64,000 nt of DNA from Paractinoplanes deccanensis (lineage in GTDB: Bacteria; Actinomycetota; Actinomycetes; Mycobacteriales; Micromonosporaceae). This document shows, piece by piece, positions 7,665 through 14,820 of the stretch; positions within the stretch are counted from its first letter, which is position 1; each line of letters starts with the position of its first letter. The stretch is taken from the NCBI RefSeq assembly GCF_016862115.1, contig NZ_BOMI01000033.1:62001-126000 (forward strand), given 5' to 3'. The translations under genes and the position numbers were made by a program. The notes below the pieces were generated by a model. That model was not told the origin of the DNA. It searched no databases and saw nothing but the letters and a program-made list of their open reading frames with translations.

Positions 7665-7952
7665 TTACTCGGCTTCCGCCGGTCGCGGCTTGCGCGTCTG
7701 GCCCTTACGCGGCCCCTTGCGGGTGGGCGTGACGGCCGGGACGGGCTCGCTGTCGATGAGGGCAGGCCGGTGCTCTCGGATCCACGCTTCGACGTCTTCG
7801 ATGCGCCAGACCTTGCCCATGGCGATCTCGTCGTATGGCGCGGGGAAGTCGGGTCTGGCGATGATCTGCTGCACGCGCTGACGGCTGACGCCGCCGAGGC
7901 GGTCGCCGATCTCACCTGCCCCCATCAGGTACTTCCCCATGGTCGCCAACAT
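7665..7952 (-). CDS. HTH regulator, MerR/excisionase-like
   Basis: A 95-residue leftward protein among rightward genes. The N-terminal 60 residues (MGAGEIGDRLGGVSRQRVQQIIARPDFPAP, quoted in parts) form the helix-turn-helix of the AlpA/excisionase type, with a wing around KVWRIEDVEAWI. The C-terminus is a basic tail (RKGPRKGQTRKPRP). The first ATG lies seven bases after a TAGTCT -10 box, which fits a leaderless start; an internal ATG at 7940 is the alternative. The repeats between it and the rightward gene at 8063 are its probable operators. It is a candidate switch regulator or excisionase. Confidence 0.7.
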   Translation of the reverse strand: MLATMGKYLMGAGEIGDRLGGVSRQRVQQIIARPDFPAPYDEIAMGKVWRIEDVEAWIREHRPALIDSEPVPAVTPTRKGPRKGQTRKPRPAEAE

Positions 7953-7959
7953 AGAACTG

Positions 7960-7989
7960 AGACTACTTGCACCAATACAACCCCTGCAA
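7960..7989 (-). promoter_or_regulatory. Leftward leaderless promoter of the HTH gene
   Basis: Read leftward, TTGCAG (7989-7984), an 18-base spacer and TAGTCT (7965-7960) make a sigma-70-like promoter. The ATG at 7952 follows seven bases after the -10 box, so the mRNA would begin at or beside the start codon. The inverted repeat CTTGCA/TGCAAG covers the -35 box and the edge of the -10 box. Confidence 0.5.
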
Positions 7990-8048
7990 GGCGTGGCGTC
8001 TCGAGCATTGCCCTTGTAATGTGACTATGGCACTTGTATTGCGACAAG
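7966..8048. promoter_or_regulatory. Operator cluster between divergent genes
   Basis: Several related repeats lie between the leftward HTH gene and the rightward operon. CTTGCA (7966-7971) pairs with TGCAAG (7985-7990). CAATACAA (7973-7980) pairs with TTGTATTG (8034-8041). CTTGT (8033-8037) pairs with ACAAG (8044-8048). A further CTTGTAATG lies at 8013-8021. The shared CTTG-A core suggests two or three binding sites for one regulator, most simply the adjacent HTH protein. Confidence 0.55.
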
Positions 8049-8062
8049 ACCTGGGAGGACTG

Positions 8063-8437
8063 ATGACCGTCACCGACAAGCCCGATCCCGCTCGCATAAC
8101 CACGCCGGAAGAGCGTGCCCCGCTGTACGCCGCCTACAAGGCGAGCCGCGACCGGGGCGATGAGATCGGCTACCGCTGCCCCGACGACTCGATCGTCCAG
8201 TACGCGGTGCGCGCCTACGACCGGGCCAAGTACGGCACCGAGGCCCTGGCCCTGCCGGACTGGCTGGTCGACCTCATCCACGCCGCCGCCTCCCATGCCG
8301 AAGGTATGGCGTGCTCCCCCGATCACATTCACGGTCAGGTCTGCAACCGTTGCACCTGGGAGTCGCTGTACGAGGCGGTGCCGGCGCACACGAAGGTTCT
8401 GGCCGTGCAGGCGCTGGCGCTGCGGGCGGCGGCCTGA
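8063..8437 (+). CDS. Hypothetical phage protein
   Basis: A 124-residue protein starting at ATG five bases after GGGAGG. It has a PDWLVDLIHAAASHAEG helix and a HIHGQVCNRCTWESLY segment with possible metal ligands. It opens the second rightward block of tiny coupled genes, which runs unbroken to 11,553. An upstream TTG at 7967 would extend it through the operator region and is unlikely. Confidence 0.6.
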   Translation: MTVTDKPDPARITTPEERAPLYAAYKASRDRGDEIGYRCPDDSIVQYAVRAYDRAKYGTEALALPDWLVDLIHAAASHAEGMACSPDHIHGQVCNRCTWESLYEAVPAHTKVLAVQALALRAAA

Positions 8438-8721
8438 TGACCACCCGCGAGGTCCGCGTCCACCGCGCCGACGGTGTCACCAGAGACGACGCCGTCCAGT
8501 CGGTCGTGATCCGCATCGACCAGGAGCAGCAGACGCCCGAGTACAGCAGCCCCGAGTACGTCACCGCCACAGCCGCCATGTTCAAGGCGGACGGCAAGGC
8601 GCTGGCCGACGCACTGTTCGACGCCTGCCCTGGCGGCACCATCAGTGAGCTGATCGCTGAACTGCTGGAGCGCCGGGCCTGCCACTTCCGCGTCCGCTTC
8701 CCGCAGGAGGCGAACCGATGA
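8437..8721 (+). CDS. Hypothetical protein
   Basis: A 94-residue protein whose ATG overlaps the previous stop (TGATG). The C-terminal half is helical (ALADALFDACPGGTISELIAELLERR). No recognised family. It overlaps the next start by four bases. Confidence 0.6.
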   Translation: MTTREVRVHRADGVTRDDAVQSVVIRIDQEQQTPEYSSPEYVTATAAMFKADGKALADALFDACPGGTISELIAELLERRACHFRVRFPQEANR

Positions 8722-8993
8722 GCGCCCGCACCCTGCCGCCCCGCCGCCCGCAGTCGGAGCGCCGCCACTGGGTCTTCCTGTACCGCTGCGGTTGCCCGTT
8801 CGGCCTCGTCGAACTCTCGAAGTTCTACAAGACCGAAGACGACGCCTGGGACGGCATGTTCGACACCCGTTCCGAGGAGCGCCGCGCCCGGGCGGCCGGG
8901 GTCCGTGTCGAGTACGTCGACCACGCCACCTACAGCCGCGACTTCTACCCGCGCATGACGCAGGACTGCACGCACGGAGGGATGCAGCAATGA
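8718..8993 (+). CDS. Hypothetical protein
   Basis: A 91-residue protein starting in ATGA. It contains HWVFLYRCGCPFGLVEL, two aromatic stretches and no known domain. The CGC pair and the later DCTHGG could bind metal, but the spacing is not diagnostic. Coupled to genes on both sides. Confidence 0.6.
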   Translation: MSARTLPPRRPQSERRHWVFLYRCGCPFGLVELSKFYKTEDDAWDGMFDTRSEERRARAAGVRVEYVDHATYSRDFYPRMTQDCTHGGMQQ

Positions 8994-9358
8994 CCATGAC
9001 GGTGACCTACCCGCATCCGCCCGAAGGTCTCGACGCCCGCTTCCTGGCGGTGGTCTGCTCCGTCCACTGCTCCCACTGCGGCGACGCCTACGAGGGCGAG
9101 TTCGGACCGGTGCGCTTCAACGCCGACCAGTTGGCCAAGCTTTCCGACTTCGAGATCTCCGAGAGCGGCTGGATCGTCAACCTTGACGGCCTGCACAGTG
9201 ACGAGGTGGGCGACCACAAGCTGGTCTGCCCCCGCTGCGCCGAGATCGGCTGGTGCGACGTCTGCGACGAGCCCATCCGTGCCTGGCAGGACGTCCGCAA
9301 CACCACCGATGTTGGCGTGGTTCACGCGGGCTGCACTGAGGCGGAGGCGAGTCGATGA
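8990..9358 (+). CDS. Zinc-ribbon protein
   Basis: A 122-residue protein with three cysteine knuckles: CSVHCSHC near residue 25, CPRC near 80 and CDVC near 89. The second and third make a standard zinc ribbon, and a later HAGC could add ligands. The start is in an ATGA overlap; a second in-frame ATG two codons on is also possible. Likely a nucleic acid or protein adaptor; function unknown. Confidence 0.6.
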   Translation: MTMTVTYPHPPEGLDARFLAVVCSVHCSHCGDAYEGEFGPVRFNADQLAKLSDFEISESGWIVNLDGLHSDEVGDHKLVCPRCAEIGWCDVCDEPIRAWQDVRNTTDVGVVHAGCTEAEASR

Positions 9359-9492
9359 CCGACCAACCCGTCGTCGACCTGAACGAGACGTGCGAGCACC
9401 ACTGGAAGTCGTACGCGGGTGACGACCAGATCGCCGCGCACCGGCAGTGCTCATGGTGCTGCGACGTCGAGTGGGACGAGCTAACCCGATGA
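9355..9492 (+). CDS. Very small Cys/His protein
   Basis: A 45-residue frame that overlaps both neighbours by four bases. It has CEHHW, then CSWCCDVEW, a Cys/His arrangement able to bind one zinc ion. The tight overlap at both ends is the main support for it being real. Confidence 0.55.
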   Translation: MTDQPVVDLNETCEHHWKSYAGDDQIAAHRQCSWCCDVEWDELTR

Positions 9493-9689
9493 CCAGCCCG
9501 ATCACCGGCCACATGGTGGTCATGCAGTACTACGACCGCAGCGGTCTCCTCGGCGCCTTCGGCCCGTACCCGACCTGGGACGCTGCGAAAGATGCCATCG
9601 GGTGGATCCGTGAGCTACCGATGCAGGACGCCCTGTTCGAGGTAGTACCGCTGTTCGGTGCTCCCGGCCTTGACGAGGCGACCCAATGA
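9489..9689 (+). CDS. Small hypothetical protein
   Basis: A 66-residue protein with ATG in an ATGA overlap. The sequence (HMVVMQYYDRSGLLGAFGPYPTWDAAKDAI) suggests a small beta-alpha domain of the kind seen in many phage accessory proteins. Function unknown. Confidence 0.55.
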   Translation: MTSPITGHMVVMQYYDRSGLLGAFGPYPTWDAAKDAIGWIRELPMQDALFEVVPLFGAPGLDEATQ

Positions 9690-9856
9690 CCAGCTTCGGC
9701 AAGAACCTGCACCCGGCCCATGTCGCGTCCCGCCGGCGCCGTGCCGTGTGGATGACCAGCCACGGTCACACCGCCGCGGAGGCTGCCCGCGAGGTGGGCG
9801 TCTCGAAGCGCACCGTCGAACGGTACAAGGCCGCCGACCGGGCGGGTGCGCGGTGA
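9686..9856 (+). CDS. Very small HTH protein
   Basis: A 56-residue frame that is essentially one helix-turn-helix: GHTAAEAAREVGVSKRTVERYKAA, preceded by a basic arm (SRRRRAVW). It resembles the homeodomain-like HTH of transposase and Terminase-small-type proteins, here alone. It overlaps genes on both sides. It probably binds DNA as a small regulator. Confidence 0.6.
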   Translation: MTSFGKNLHPAHVASRRRRAVWMTSHGHTAAEAAREVGVSKRTVERYKAADRAGAR

Positions 9857-10038
9857 TCCCCCACGTTGTCGTGCAGGTGTACTCCGACGGCACACCCGTG
9901 CGCGGCGGCTCCCTGCAGCTCTGCGCCGACCGCGCTGAGGCCGTTTCTCTCACCACGGCATTGAACGAGCGCGCCGTGCGGGACCACCGCAGCAGCCGGT
10001 TCCGCGCCTACCGCCTCGAACCCGTGGAGGAGCCGTGA
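9853..10038 (+). CDS. Small hypothetical protein
   Basis: A 61-residue protein starting at GTG in GTGA and ending in GTGA. It has beta-strand-like starts (HVVVQVYSDG) and a helix (DRAEAVSLTTALNERAV). No recognised family. Confidence 0.55.
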   Translation: MIPHVVVQVYSDGTPVRGGSLQLCADRAEAVSLTTALNERAVRDHRSSRFRAYRLEPVEEP

Positions 10039-10301
10039 CCGGCATCTACCTGACTGTCGACGACCGCCGGTTCCTGCGTGCTGTCCGCCTCGGCCACATC
10101 GAACGGGCCGCGGACGGCAGGGTCGTGCAGCGCGGCGACCACCGTGCCGGGCGCCGCGACAAGGCGCTCAAACGGGCTCGGGAGGCTGGCTGGGTGCACC
10201 CCGAGCCGGACGAGGCGGGCGTGTACCGGCTCACCGAGCAGGGAGAGCGGGATCTGGCCGCGCGGGAGCCTGACGTGCGAGTGAGCGCGGTGACGTCGTG
10301 A
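10035..10301 (+). CDS. Small winged-helix-like protein
   Basis: An 88-residue protein. KALKRAREAGWVHPEPDEAGVYRLTEQGE reads like the recognition helix and wing of a small winged-helix domain (an alpha helix, then GWV, then YRLTEQG). GTG start, coupled on both sides. Likely DNA-binding; target unknown. Confidence 0.55.
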   Translation: MTGIYLTVDDRRFLRAVRLGHIERAADGRVVQRGDHRAGRRDKALKRAREAGWVHPEPDEAGVYRLTEQGERDLAAREPDVRVSAVTS

Positions 10302-10495
10302 CCGGCTGGGGCCAGCTTGAACGCGGCGACCTGGCCGTCGGAGTTACCCGTCACCCTCTACGCAAAAGCATCTGCGTGACGGTACGGAGCGGCTCGGTGG
10401 TGTACGTCGCCGCGTACTGCCGCAACGAGGAGGAGGCCGACCGGCTGTGGGCAGCGCTCGTCGAGATGACGGGCGCCGAGCAGGAGGTGTCATGA
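10298..10495 (+). CDS. Small hypothetical protein
   Basis: A 65-residue protein, GTG start in GTGA. It is a compact beta-rich sequence (KSICVTVRSGSVVYVAAYC) followed by a helix (EEEADRLWAALVEM). No family recognised. Confidence 0.55.
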   Translation: MTGWGQLERGDLAVGVTRHPLRKSICVTVRSGSVVYVAAYCRNEEEADRLWAALVEMTGAEQEVS

Positions 10496-10896
10496 GCGAC
10501 GACGAGTTCTTCACCATCAACGGCGTCGAGGTCACACCCCGGATGCTCGCCGAGGCTCGGCAGGAGCTGGCCCGGCGCAGCCCGTTCAACGCGGGCTTCT
10601 ACCCGGCGTTCGACGAGCTCACCGAGCAGGAGCAGAAGGTGAGCGAGTTGGAGGCCCGGAACTACCTGCGAGCGCTCACAGCCCTGCTGCCGGCTAAGCC
10701 GGGGACGGTCCGGGTGTACGCCGTCGCCAACCTGCGCAAGGGCCGCATTCACGGGCTCACCTGCAACGTCAATCAGTCCGTCGCGTGGGTGCAGGAACTC
10801 ATCGAGCAGTACGGCGATCCGCTGGCCGCCACGCAGACAGTGGATGTTGTCGATCCTGCCGAACAGTCGATCCCGTGGCGACGGTCCGATGACTGA
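10492..10896 (+). CDS. Hypothetical phage protein
   Basis: A 134-residue protein starting at ATG after AGGAGG. The middle contains LRALTALLPAKPGTVRVYAVANLRKGRIHGLTC. The pattern suggests an alpha-beta domain. It overlaps the next gene by eight bases. No recognised function. Confidence 0.6.
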   Translation: MSDDEFFTINGVEVTPRMLAEARQELARRSPFNAGFYPAFDELTEQEQKVSELEARNYLRALTALLPAKPGTVRVYAVANLRKGRIHGLTCNVNQSVAWVQELIEQYGDPLAATQTVDVVDPAEQSIPWRRSDD

Positions 10897-11095
10897 CCGC
10901 CTCGCCGGCCTGTGCCGCTCCGGCAAGTCGGGCTCGTACCCCGACGAGCAGACCGCGGTGGAAGCGCTCGCCGCGATCCGGGCCGAAGCCGAACGGGACT
11001 GGAACCCGGGCCGGAAGGTGCCGTGCCGGGTGTACGAGTGCGGCTGCGGTGAGTGGCATCTGACCAGCCAAGCGAAGCCGAAGAAAGGGCTCTGA
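10889..11095 (+). CDS. Small actinophage CxCGxWHLT-type protein
   Basis: A 68-residue protein of a type frequent in actinophages: SYPDEQTAVEALAAI followed by VYECGCGEWHLTS. The Cys-Gly-Cys and His residues likely hold a metal or close a small fold. It begins inside the previous gene. Function unknown in the family. Confidence 0.6.
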   Translation: MTDRLAGLCRSGKSGSYPDEQTAVEALAAIRAEAERDWNPGRKVPCRVYECGCGEWHLTSQAKPKKGL

Positions 11096-11096
11096 C

Positions 11097-11345
11097 GTGC
11101 TCAGTCACGACCTGGCGCGGGAACTCCTGGCCCGGCGCAACAACGACATCCGTATCGAAGTACTCGTCGACGACGATCCAGAAGGCGAACGCGCCATCTG
11201 GGCAAAGCGCACCGAGCTGCGCGACAACGACAACGGCGGCTCTCCGTACCAGATCCCGTCCGAGCAGGTCGTCTCCTACGACTCGGACGACGACGTGATC
11301 GTCATCAAGGCCAACTTCGTCGTGACAGGCCAGTCCGTTGACTGA
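11097..11345 (+). CDS. Small acidic hypothetical protein
   Basis: An 82-residue acidic protein, GTG start immediately after the previous stop. It has DIRIEVLVDDDPEGE and a C-terminal strand pattern (DDDVIVIKANFVV). It overlaps the next TTG start. No family recognised. Confidence 0.55.
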   Translation: MLSHDLARELLARRNNDIRIEVLVDDDPEGERAIWAKRTELRDNDNGGSPYQIPSEQVVSYDSDDDVIVIKANFVVTGQSVD

Positions 11346-11553
11346 CTTCCCGTACGTCTGGACGTGGCGTCAGTGCCGCTGGGATTTCCCCGGCGCCGCC
11401 GTCCGCGTGCCGTGGTTCGGCGACGGCGTGGACCGGGTTGGCCGGCGGTGCCGGGTCCTGGTGCGCGGGTCGATGAACAGCGCGCTGATCGAGTTCGCCG
11501 ACGGCTCCCGGGTGGTGACCAGCCGCGGCGGGCTGAGGAAAGCGCCCGAATAG
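11338..11553 (+). CDS. Small hypothetical protein, TTG start
   Basis: A 71-residue, basic, SH3-like beta-rich sequence (VRVPWFGDGVDRVGRRCRVLVRGSMNSALIEFADGSRVVT). The pattern of short strands with ALIEF and DG turns suggests a small barrel. It is the last gene of the coupled block; the next 300 bases are regulatory. Function unknown. Confidence 0.6.
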   Translation: MTDFPYVWTWRQCRWDFPGAAVRVPWFGDGVDRVGRRCRVLVRGSMNSALIEFADGSRVVTSRGGLRKAPE

Positions 11554-11734
11554 GGCTTAAAGCCGCAGCCTGTAGTCAACTTTTGCACATTTCAACAAGG
11601 AGCATCCCGTGATCATTACTGTGCCCCGTACCGGCCTCGTGATTGCGGGCTGCGATTTGTCCACCGTCAACACCCGACGGAGTGGGATCCGTTGCACAGC
11701 AACAGGATTCGCGTCCAGAATCGAGCTCGGAAAG

Positions 11735-11763
11735 TTCGAAAATCCGTTCGAGCGGACTAAGAT
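11735..11763 (+). promoter_or_regulatory. Promoter of the replication module
   Basis: TTCGAA (11735-11740), a 17-base spacer and TAAGAT (11758-11763) form a good sigma-70-like promoter in the only AT-richer stretch of this area. Transcription would start near 11,770, giving a leader of about 190 bases before the initiator gene. Confidence 0.6.
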
Positions 11764-11780
11764 GAATAAGGCGCGCAGCC

Positions 11781-11840
11781 GGGGTGCGGGAACACCCCAG
11801 CCGCACTTGCCTAACCAATCACTTCCGACGAACCCGGAAG
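11781..11840 (+). promoter_or_regulatory. Structured leader with mutually exclusive hairpins
   Basis: GGGGTG (11781-11786) can pair with CACCCC (11793-11798). GTGCGG (11784-11789) can instead pair with CCGCAC (11801-11806). The two stems share bases, so only one can form. Further on, CTTCCG (11822-11827) pairs with CGGAAG (11835-11840), which covers the start of the ribosome site of the leader ORF. This layout fits attenuation or translational control of the replication genes. Confidence 0.4.
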
Positions 11841-11851
11841 GAGGCCAGGCC

Positions 11852-11959
11852 ATGCAAAAGCCTAGGCCCCGATCCTATCGCCTTCATGGCAGACCCGCAG
11901 CTACGTCGGAATGTCACGCTGTCGTGATCATGACCGTAACCTTGGCGGTGGTGAACTGA
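11852..11959 (+). CDS. Possible 35-residue leader peptide
   Basis: A short frame with an excellent ribosome site (GGAAGGAGG at 11836-11844, seven bases upstream). Its TGA shares a base with the ATG of the initiator gene (TGATG), so its translation would feed that gene. Codon use is not GC3-rich, unlike true genes here, so the peptide itself may not matter. It could extend upstream to a GTG at 11609, but that stretch covers the promoter and looks non-coding. Confidence 0.35.
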   Translation: MQKPRPRSYRLHGRPAATSECHAVVIMTVTLAVVN

Positions 11960-13290
11960 TGCCGCGTCGCTGGGACATCGAGAAGGCCGTTCTCGCCTCG
12001 AAGATGCCCTCCCCCGCGCGGCTTATCGTTCTGGTCCTGGCCATCAAGAGCGACAACGAGACGGCCGTAGTGCCGCCCGAGCACACTCCCGCCTTGTCGA
12101 CTCTCGCCGCCATGACCGGCATCGCCCGCGGCTCCCTAGCCGAGTGGCTTCACGCCCTTGACGTTGCAGGCTGGGTTCAGCGCGACCGGCACGCCGGCAA
12201 GGGCTCGAAGACGCGCCGCACGGGTTACGCGTTGGCGGTCGGCTCAGGTGACGTTGTTCTGCGTGACCGCTCGTTGCGAATTCCCCGCCCTAAGAAGTCG
12301 GAGACGACGTCCGATTTGCAGTCGGAAGGCGACGTCAAAGTCCGCGAGGCGGACGCTTCAAATGAGCCTGAAAGTCCGCGAGGCGGACAGCTAAAAGTCC
12401 GCGAGGCGGACGCAAGCGACGGCGGGAAAAGTCCGCGAGGCGGACACTCAACAGTCCGCGAGGCGGACTCTAATAGTCCGCGAGGCGGACACACTCTAAC
12501 CACCCCTCCCCCTACGGGGGAGGGGCAAATCAAAAACCACCAACCCGCGCGAGGCGCGGAGGGTGACCAAACCCCCGAGGCTGCTGCCCACTCGCCGTCG
12601 GTGCGAAGTTGGGAGGCCGACAACCGGCAACCCCGCACCGAAGGACCGCGCGTTCCCCGGCAGCCGAGCCTGTTCGACGTCCGCCGGTCTGAGATCGAGA
12701 AACTGCCCGAGGCGACCCGGATCATCGGCACGTGGCTTCAGGCCAACGGCTACCCCCACGTCAGCGCCGACGACTGCCGCGCCGTGCACCAGGCCATCCG
12801 CAATCGGCACGCCGACGTCAAGGACATGCTCGGCTACCTTCGCCGCATCGCCTCGGCCGGCGGCTTCCAGCAGTACTACCAGCCGATCATCGAAGCCCGC
12901 GCCGACGAGATCTCGAAGCAGATCCGGCAGCTCACCGACGGTCAACCCGACTGCGGCCACGGCTTCCTCGGCGGAAACCTGCCGCATCCGACAACGAGGC
13001 TGGCCCTCTGCCCGCTCTGCCGCGAAGGAGCACCACCGACGGTCAAACGGGGCGCCGAAACCACCCACCCCGACGTGCGCGATGCCCTCACGGCCTACCG
13101 GACGGCCTACCGCAAGACGTTCGGTGCCGCCCCCCTTCTGTCGCTGCTCATGGCGATCACCGGCGAAGCAGAGACCTTGCGCCGGCACGGCGTCATCGGC
13201 GCCACACTCACCGACGTCGCCACCCGTGCCGGCCACGACGGCGCGCAACTTCTCGAAACCGCAACCCGACTGAAGGGCGTCCCCGCATGA
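11959..13290 (+). CDS. Replication initiator-like HTH protein with in-gene origin
   Basis: A 443-residue protein directly before dnaB. The N-terminus (residues 1-100) is a replication-initiator or helix-turn-helix type domain: a PSPARLIVLVLA helix, then STLAAMTGIARGSLAEWLHAL and GWVQRDR. Residues about 127-178 are a linker whose DNA is six copies of a 16-bp iteron. The C-terminal part (residues 230-443) has a conserved helical region with IIGTWLQANGYPHVS and a CPLC pair. The order initiator with internal iterons, then helicase, mirrors lambda O-P. It probably binds the iterons and loads the helicase; the family name is not recognised. Confidence 0.65.
   Translation: MPRRWDIEKAVLASKMPSPARLIVLVLAIKSDNETAVVPPEHTPALSTLAAMTGIARGSLAEWLHALDVAGWVQRDRHAGKGSKTRRTGYALAVGSGDVVLRDRSLRIPRPKKSETTSDLQSEGDVKVREADASNEPESPRGGQLKVREADASDGGKSPRGGHSTVREADSNSPRGGHTLTTPPPTGEGQIKNHQPARGAEGDQTPEAAAHSPSVRSWEADNRQPRTEGPRVPRQPSLFDVRRSEIEKLPEATRIIGTWLQANGYPHVSADDCRAVHQAIRNRHADVKDMLGYLRRIASAGGFQQYYQPIIEARADEISKQIRQLTDGQPDCGHGFLGGNLPHPTTRLALCPLCREGAPPTVKRGAETTHPDVRDALTAYRTAYRKTFGAAPLLSLLMAITGEAETLRRHGVIGATLTDVATRAGHDGAQLLETATRLKGVPA
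12339..12490. repeat. Six-copy iteron array, likely phage origin
   Basis: Six perfect copies of AGTCCGCGAGGCGGAC start at 12339, 12373, 12396, 12430, 12453 and 12475. Each is an imperfect palindrome (GTCCG and CGGAC arms). Start-to-start steps are 34, 23, 34, 23 and 22 bases. Copies 1, 3 and 5 are read as VREAD and copies 2, 4 and 6 as SPRGG, so the DNA and not the peptide is conserved. This points to binding sites for the initiator encoded by the same gene. Confidence 0.8.
12503..12525. repeat. Perfect GC-rich hairpin beside the iterons
   Basis: CCCCTCCCCC (12503-12512) and GGGGGAGGGG (12516-12525) are perfect 10-bp arms around a TAC loop. A short A-rich stretch (CAAATCAAAAACC, 12526-12538) follows, the only such run near the iterons. 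It lies 12 bases after the last iteron and inside the coding frame. It may be part of the origin. Confidence 0.6.
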
Positions 13291-14612
13291 GCAGCGACAC
13301 CGGCACCGGACTCGACCGCGCCCCGATGTTCGACCTGGCCTACGAACGCATCGTCATCGGCGCCATGATGGACAATCCCGCCGTCATCGACATGGTCGCC
13401 ACTAAAGTCACCGCGGAGGACTTCTACAGCCACCGGCACGCCAGCGTCTTCACCGAAATCTGCAACGCCCACGCCGACGGGCAGATCACCGAACCGCACG
13501 CCATGACCGCACGGCTACTCGACGCCGGCACCCTTGGGCAGCTCGGCGGGATCGACTTCCTGCACCAGTGCTACGCCGAAGTGCCAGTCGCCGTGCAAGC
13601 CGGACACTACGCCGACCGCATCGCCGAGCTTGCCGAACGCCGCGCTTGGGAAGCCAAAGGCGTCCAGATCGTTCAGGCCGCCAACCAACCGGCCGGTCGT
13701 GACCTCGGCGCTCTCGCCGAGAAGTTGCTCACCGAGGTCAAGCCGCGCGGTCAGTCCAATGACATGGTTCAGCTCGGCGCGCTGATCCAGCCCGCGGTAG
13801 CCGACATCAAACTGCGCCGGCACGTTCCTGCTGGGCTGCCGACCGGGTTCGCCGACCTGGACGCGCTTCTCGGTGGTTTGCGGAAGAAGAACCTGATCAC
13901 GGTTGCTGCCCCCACCGGCGCCGGTAAGAGCATCTTCTTGACTGACCTCGCCCGCAACCTCGCCCTGCGGAACAGCCTCGTCGTGGCCTACTTCAGCCTC
14001 GAAATGAGCAACGAGGAAGTGTTCGAGCGGATCCTGTCCGCCGAAGCGGAGATCCCCGCTCACCTCGTCCGGGACGGTCTCGTCAGCGAGGAGAAGTGGG
14101 CTGAGGCGTCTACGGTGATCGGGCCGATGGCGTCGGCACCGTTGTTTATGTGCGACGAGACCGACATCACCGTCCAGCAGATCAAGGTGCGCTGCCAGAT
14201 CCTTCAGCGCCGAGTCGGGCTAGATGCCGTCATCGTCGACTACACCCAACTGGTCACCCCGTCGCGCAAGTTCAGCAGCGAGCAGGAGGGGATCAGTGAC
14301 GTCTCCAAGAGCCTGAAGAAGATGGCCGGCTCATTGGACGTTCCGGTGATCGCTGCAGCACAGATGAACAAGGGGCCGGACCTGCGTGCGGACAAGTATC
14401 CGCAGCTCACCGATCTGCGGGGCTCGGGGTCGATCGCCAACGACTCCAACATCGTCATCTTCGTGCACCGCCCCGACTACTACGACCCTGAGTCACCCCG
14501 CTCCGGGGAAGCCGACCTGGTCGTCCGCAAGGCCCGCAACGCAGCGAAGGACGCCGTCACCGTGGCCGCCCAACTTCACTACTCGCGGTTCGCCGACATG
14601 CGAGCCATCTGA
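13287..14612 (+). CDS. dnaB: Replicative DNA helicase, DnaB-like
   Basis: A 441-residue hexameric 5'-3' helicase that unwinds the phage replication fork. The N-terminal DnaB domain (AYERIVIGAMMDNPAVI to about 110) is joined by a linker to the RecA-like core. Walker A is APTGAGKS at 208-215, the FSLEM motif at 236-240 and Walker B DAVIVDY at 313-319, with AAAQMNKGPDLRADKYPQLTDLRGSG supplying the usual C-terminal motifs (quoted only for position, residues 355-380 approximately). The start is an ATG in a four-base overlap with the initiator gene, so the two are co-translated. Confidence 0.9.
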   Translation: MSSDTGTGLDRAPMFDLAYERIVIGAMMDNPAVIDMVATKVTAEDFYSHRHASVFTEICNAHADGQITEPHAMTARLLDAGTLGQLGGIDFLHQCYAEVPVAVQAGHYADRIAELAERRAWEAKGVQIVQAANQPAGRDLGALAEKLLTEVKPRGQSNDMVQLGALIQPAVADIKLRRHVPAGLPTGFADLDALLGGLRKKNLITVAAPTGAGKSIFLTDLARNLALRNSLVVAYFSLEMSNEEVFERILSAEAEIPAHLVRDGLVSEEKWAEASTVIGPMASAPLFMCDETDITVQQIKVRCQILQRRVGLDAVIVDYTQLVTPSRKFSSEQEGISDVSKSLKKMAGSLDVPVIAAAQMNKGPDLRADKYPQLTDLRGSGSIANDSNIVIFVHRPDYYDPESPRSGEADLVVRKARNAAKDAVTVAAQLHYSRFADMRAI

Positions 14613-14627
14613 TCAGGAGGGATAGAT

Positions 14628-14816
14628 ATGGCTTCGGAGCGTCAGCGCTACCTCGACCACTGCGAGAAGTGCGTGGGTAAGCGCGTAATCGTCCCGCCGG
14701 TGCACATACGCCCGCACGATTCGGGTTCCGGCGAAGTGGCTGACTACCTCTGCCCGGCAGGGCACACCTGGTACACGAGCTGGGACTACGGCGACAGTAA
14801 CTGCCGCGCCGCCTGA
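14628..14816 (+). CDS. Small Cys/His protein
   Basis: A 62-residue protein with an AGGAGGG site before its ATG. The cysteines CEKC near the start and LCPAGHTW later suggest one zinc site, similar to short zinc ribbons in phage replication blocks. It is the last gene before a terminator. Confidence 0.6.
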   Translation: MASERQRYLDHCEKCVGKRVIVPPVHIRPHDSGSGEVADYLCPAGHTWYTSWDYGDSNCRAA

Positions 14817-14820
14817 CGCA

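Noticed and set aside
11609..11851. GTG-started extension of the leader ORF (116 residues in total)
   Set aside because: It has an AAGGAG site, but its third-position GC is low, and it contains the promoter and hairpins, so I read the region as regulatory.
12339..12490. CRISPR array
   Set aside because: Repeats are only 16 bases with spacers of 6-18 bases inside a coding frame; no cas genes are near.
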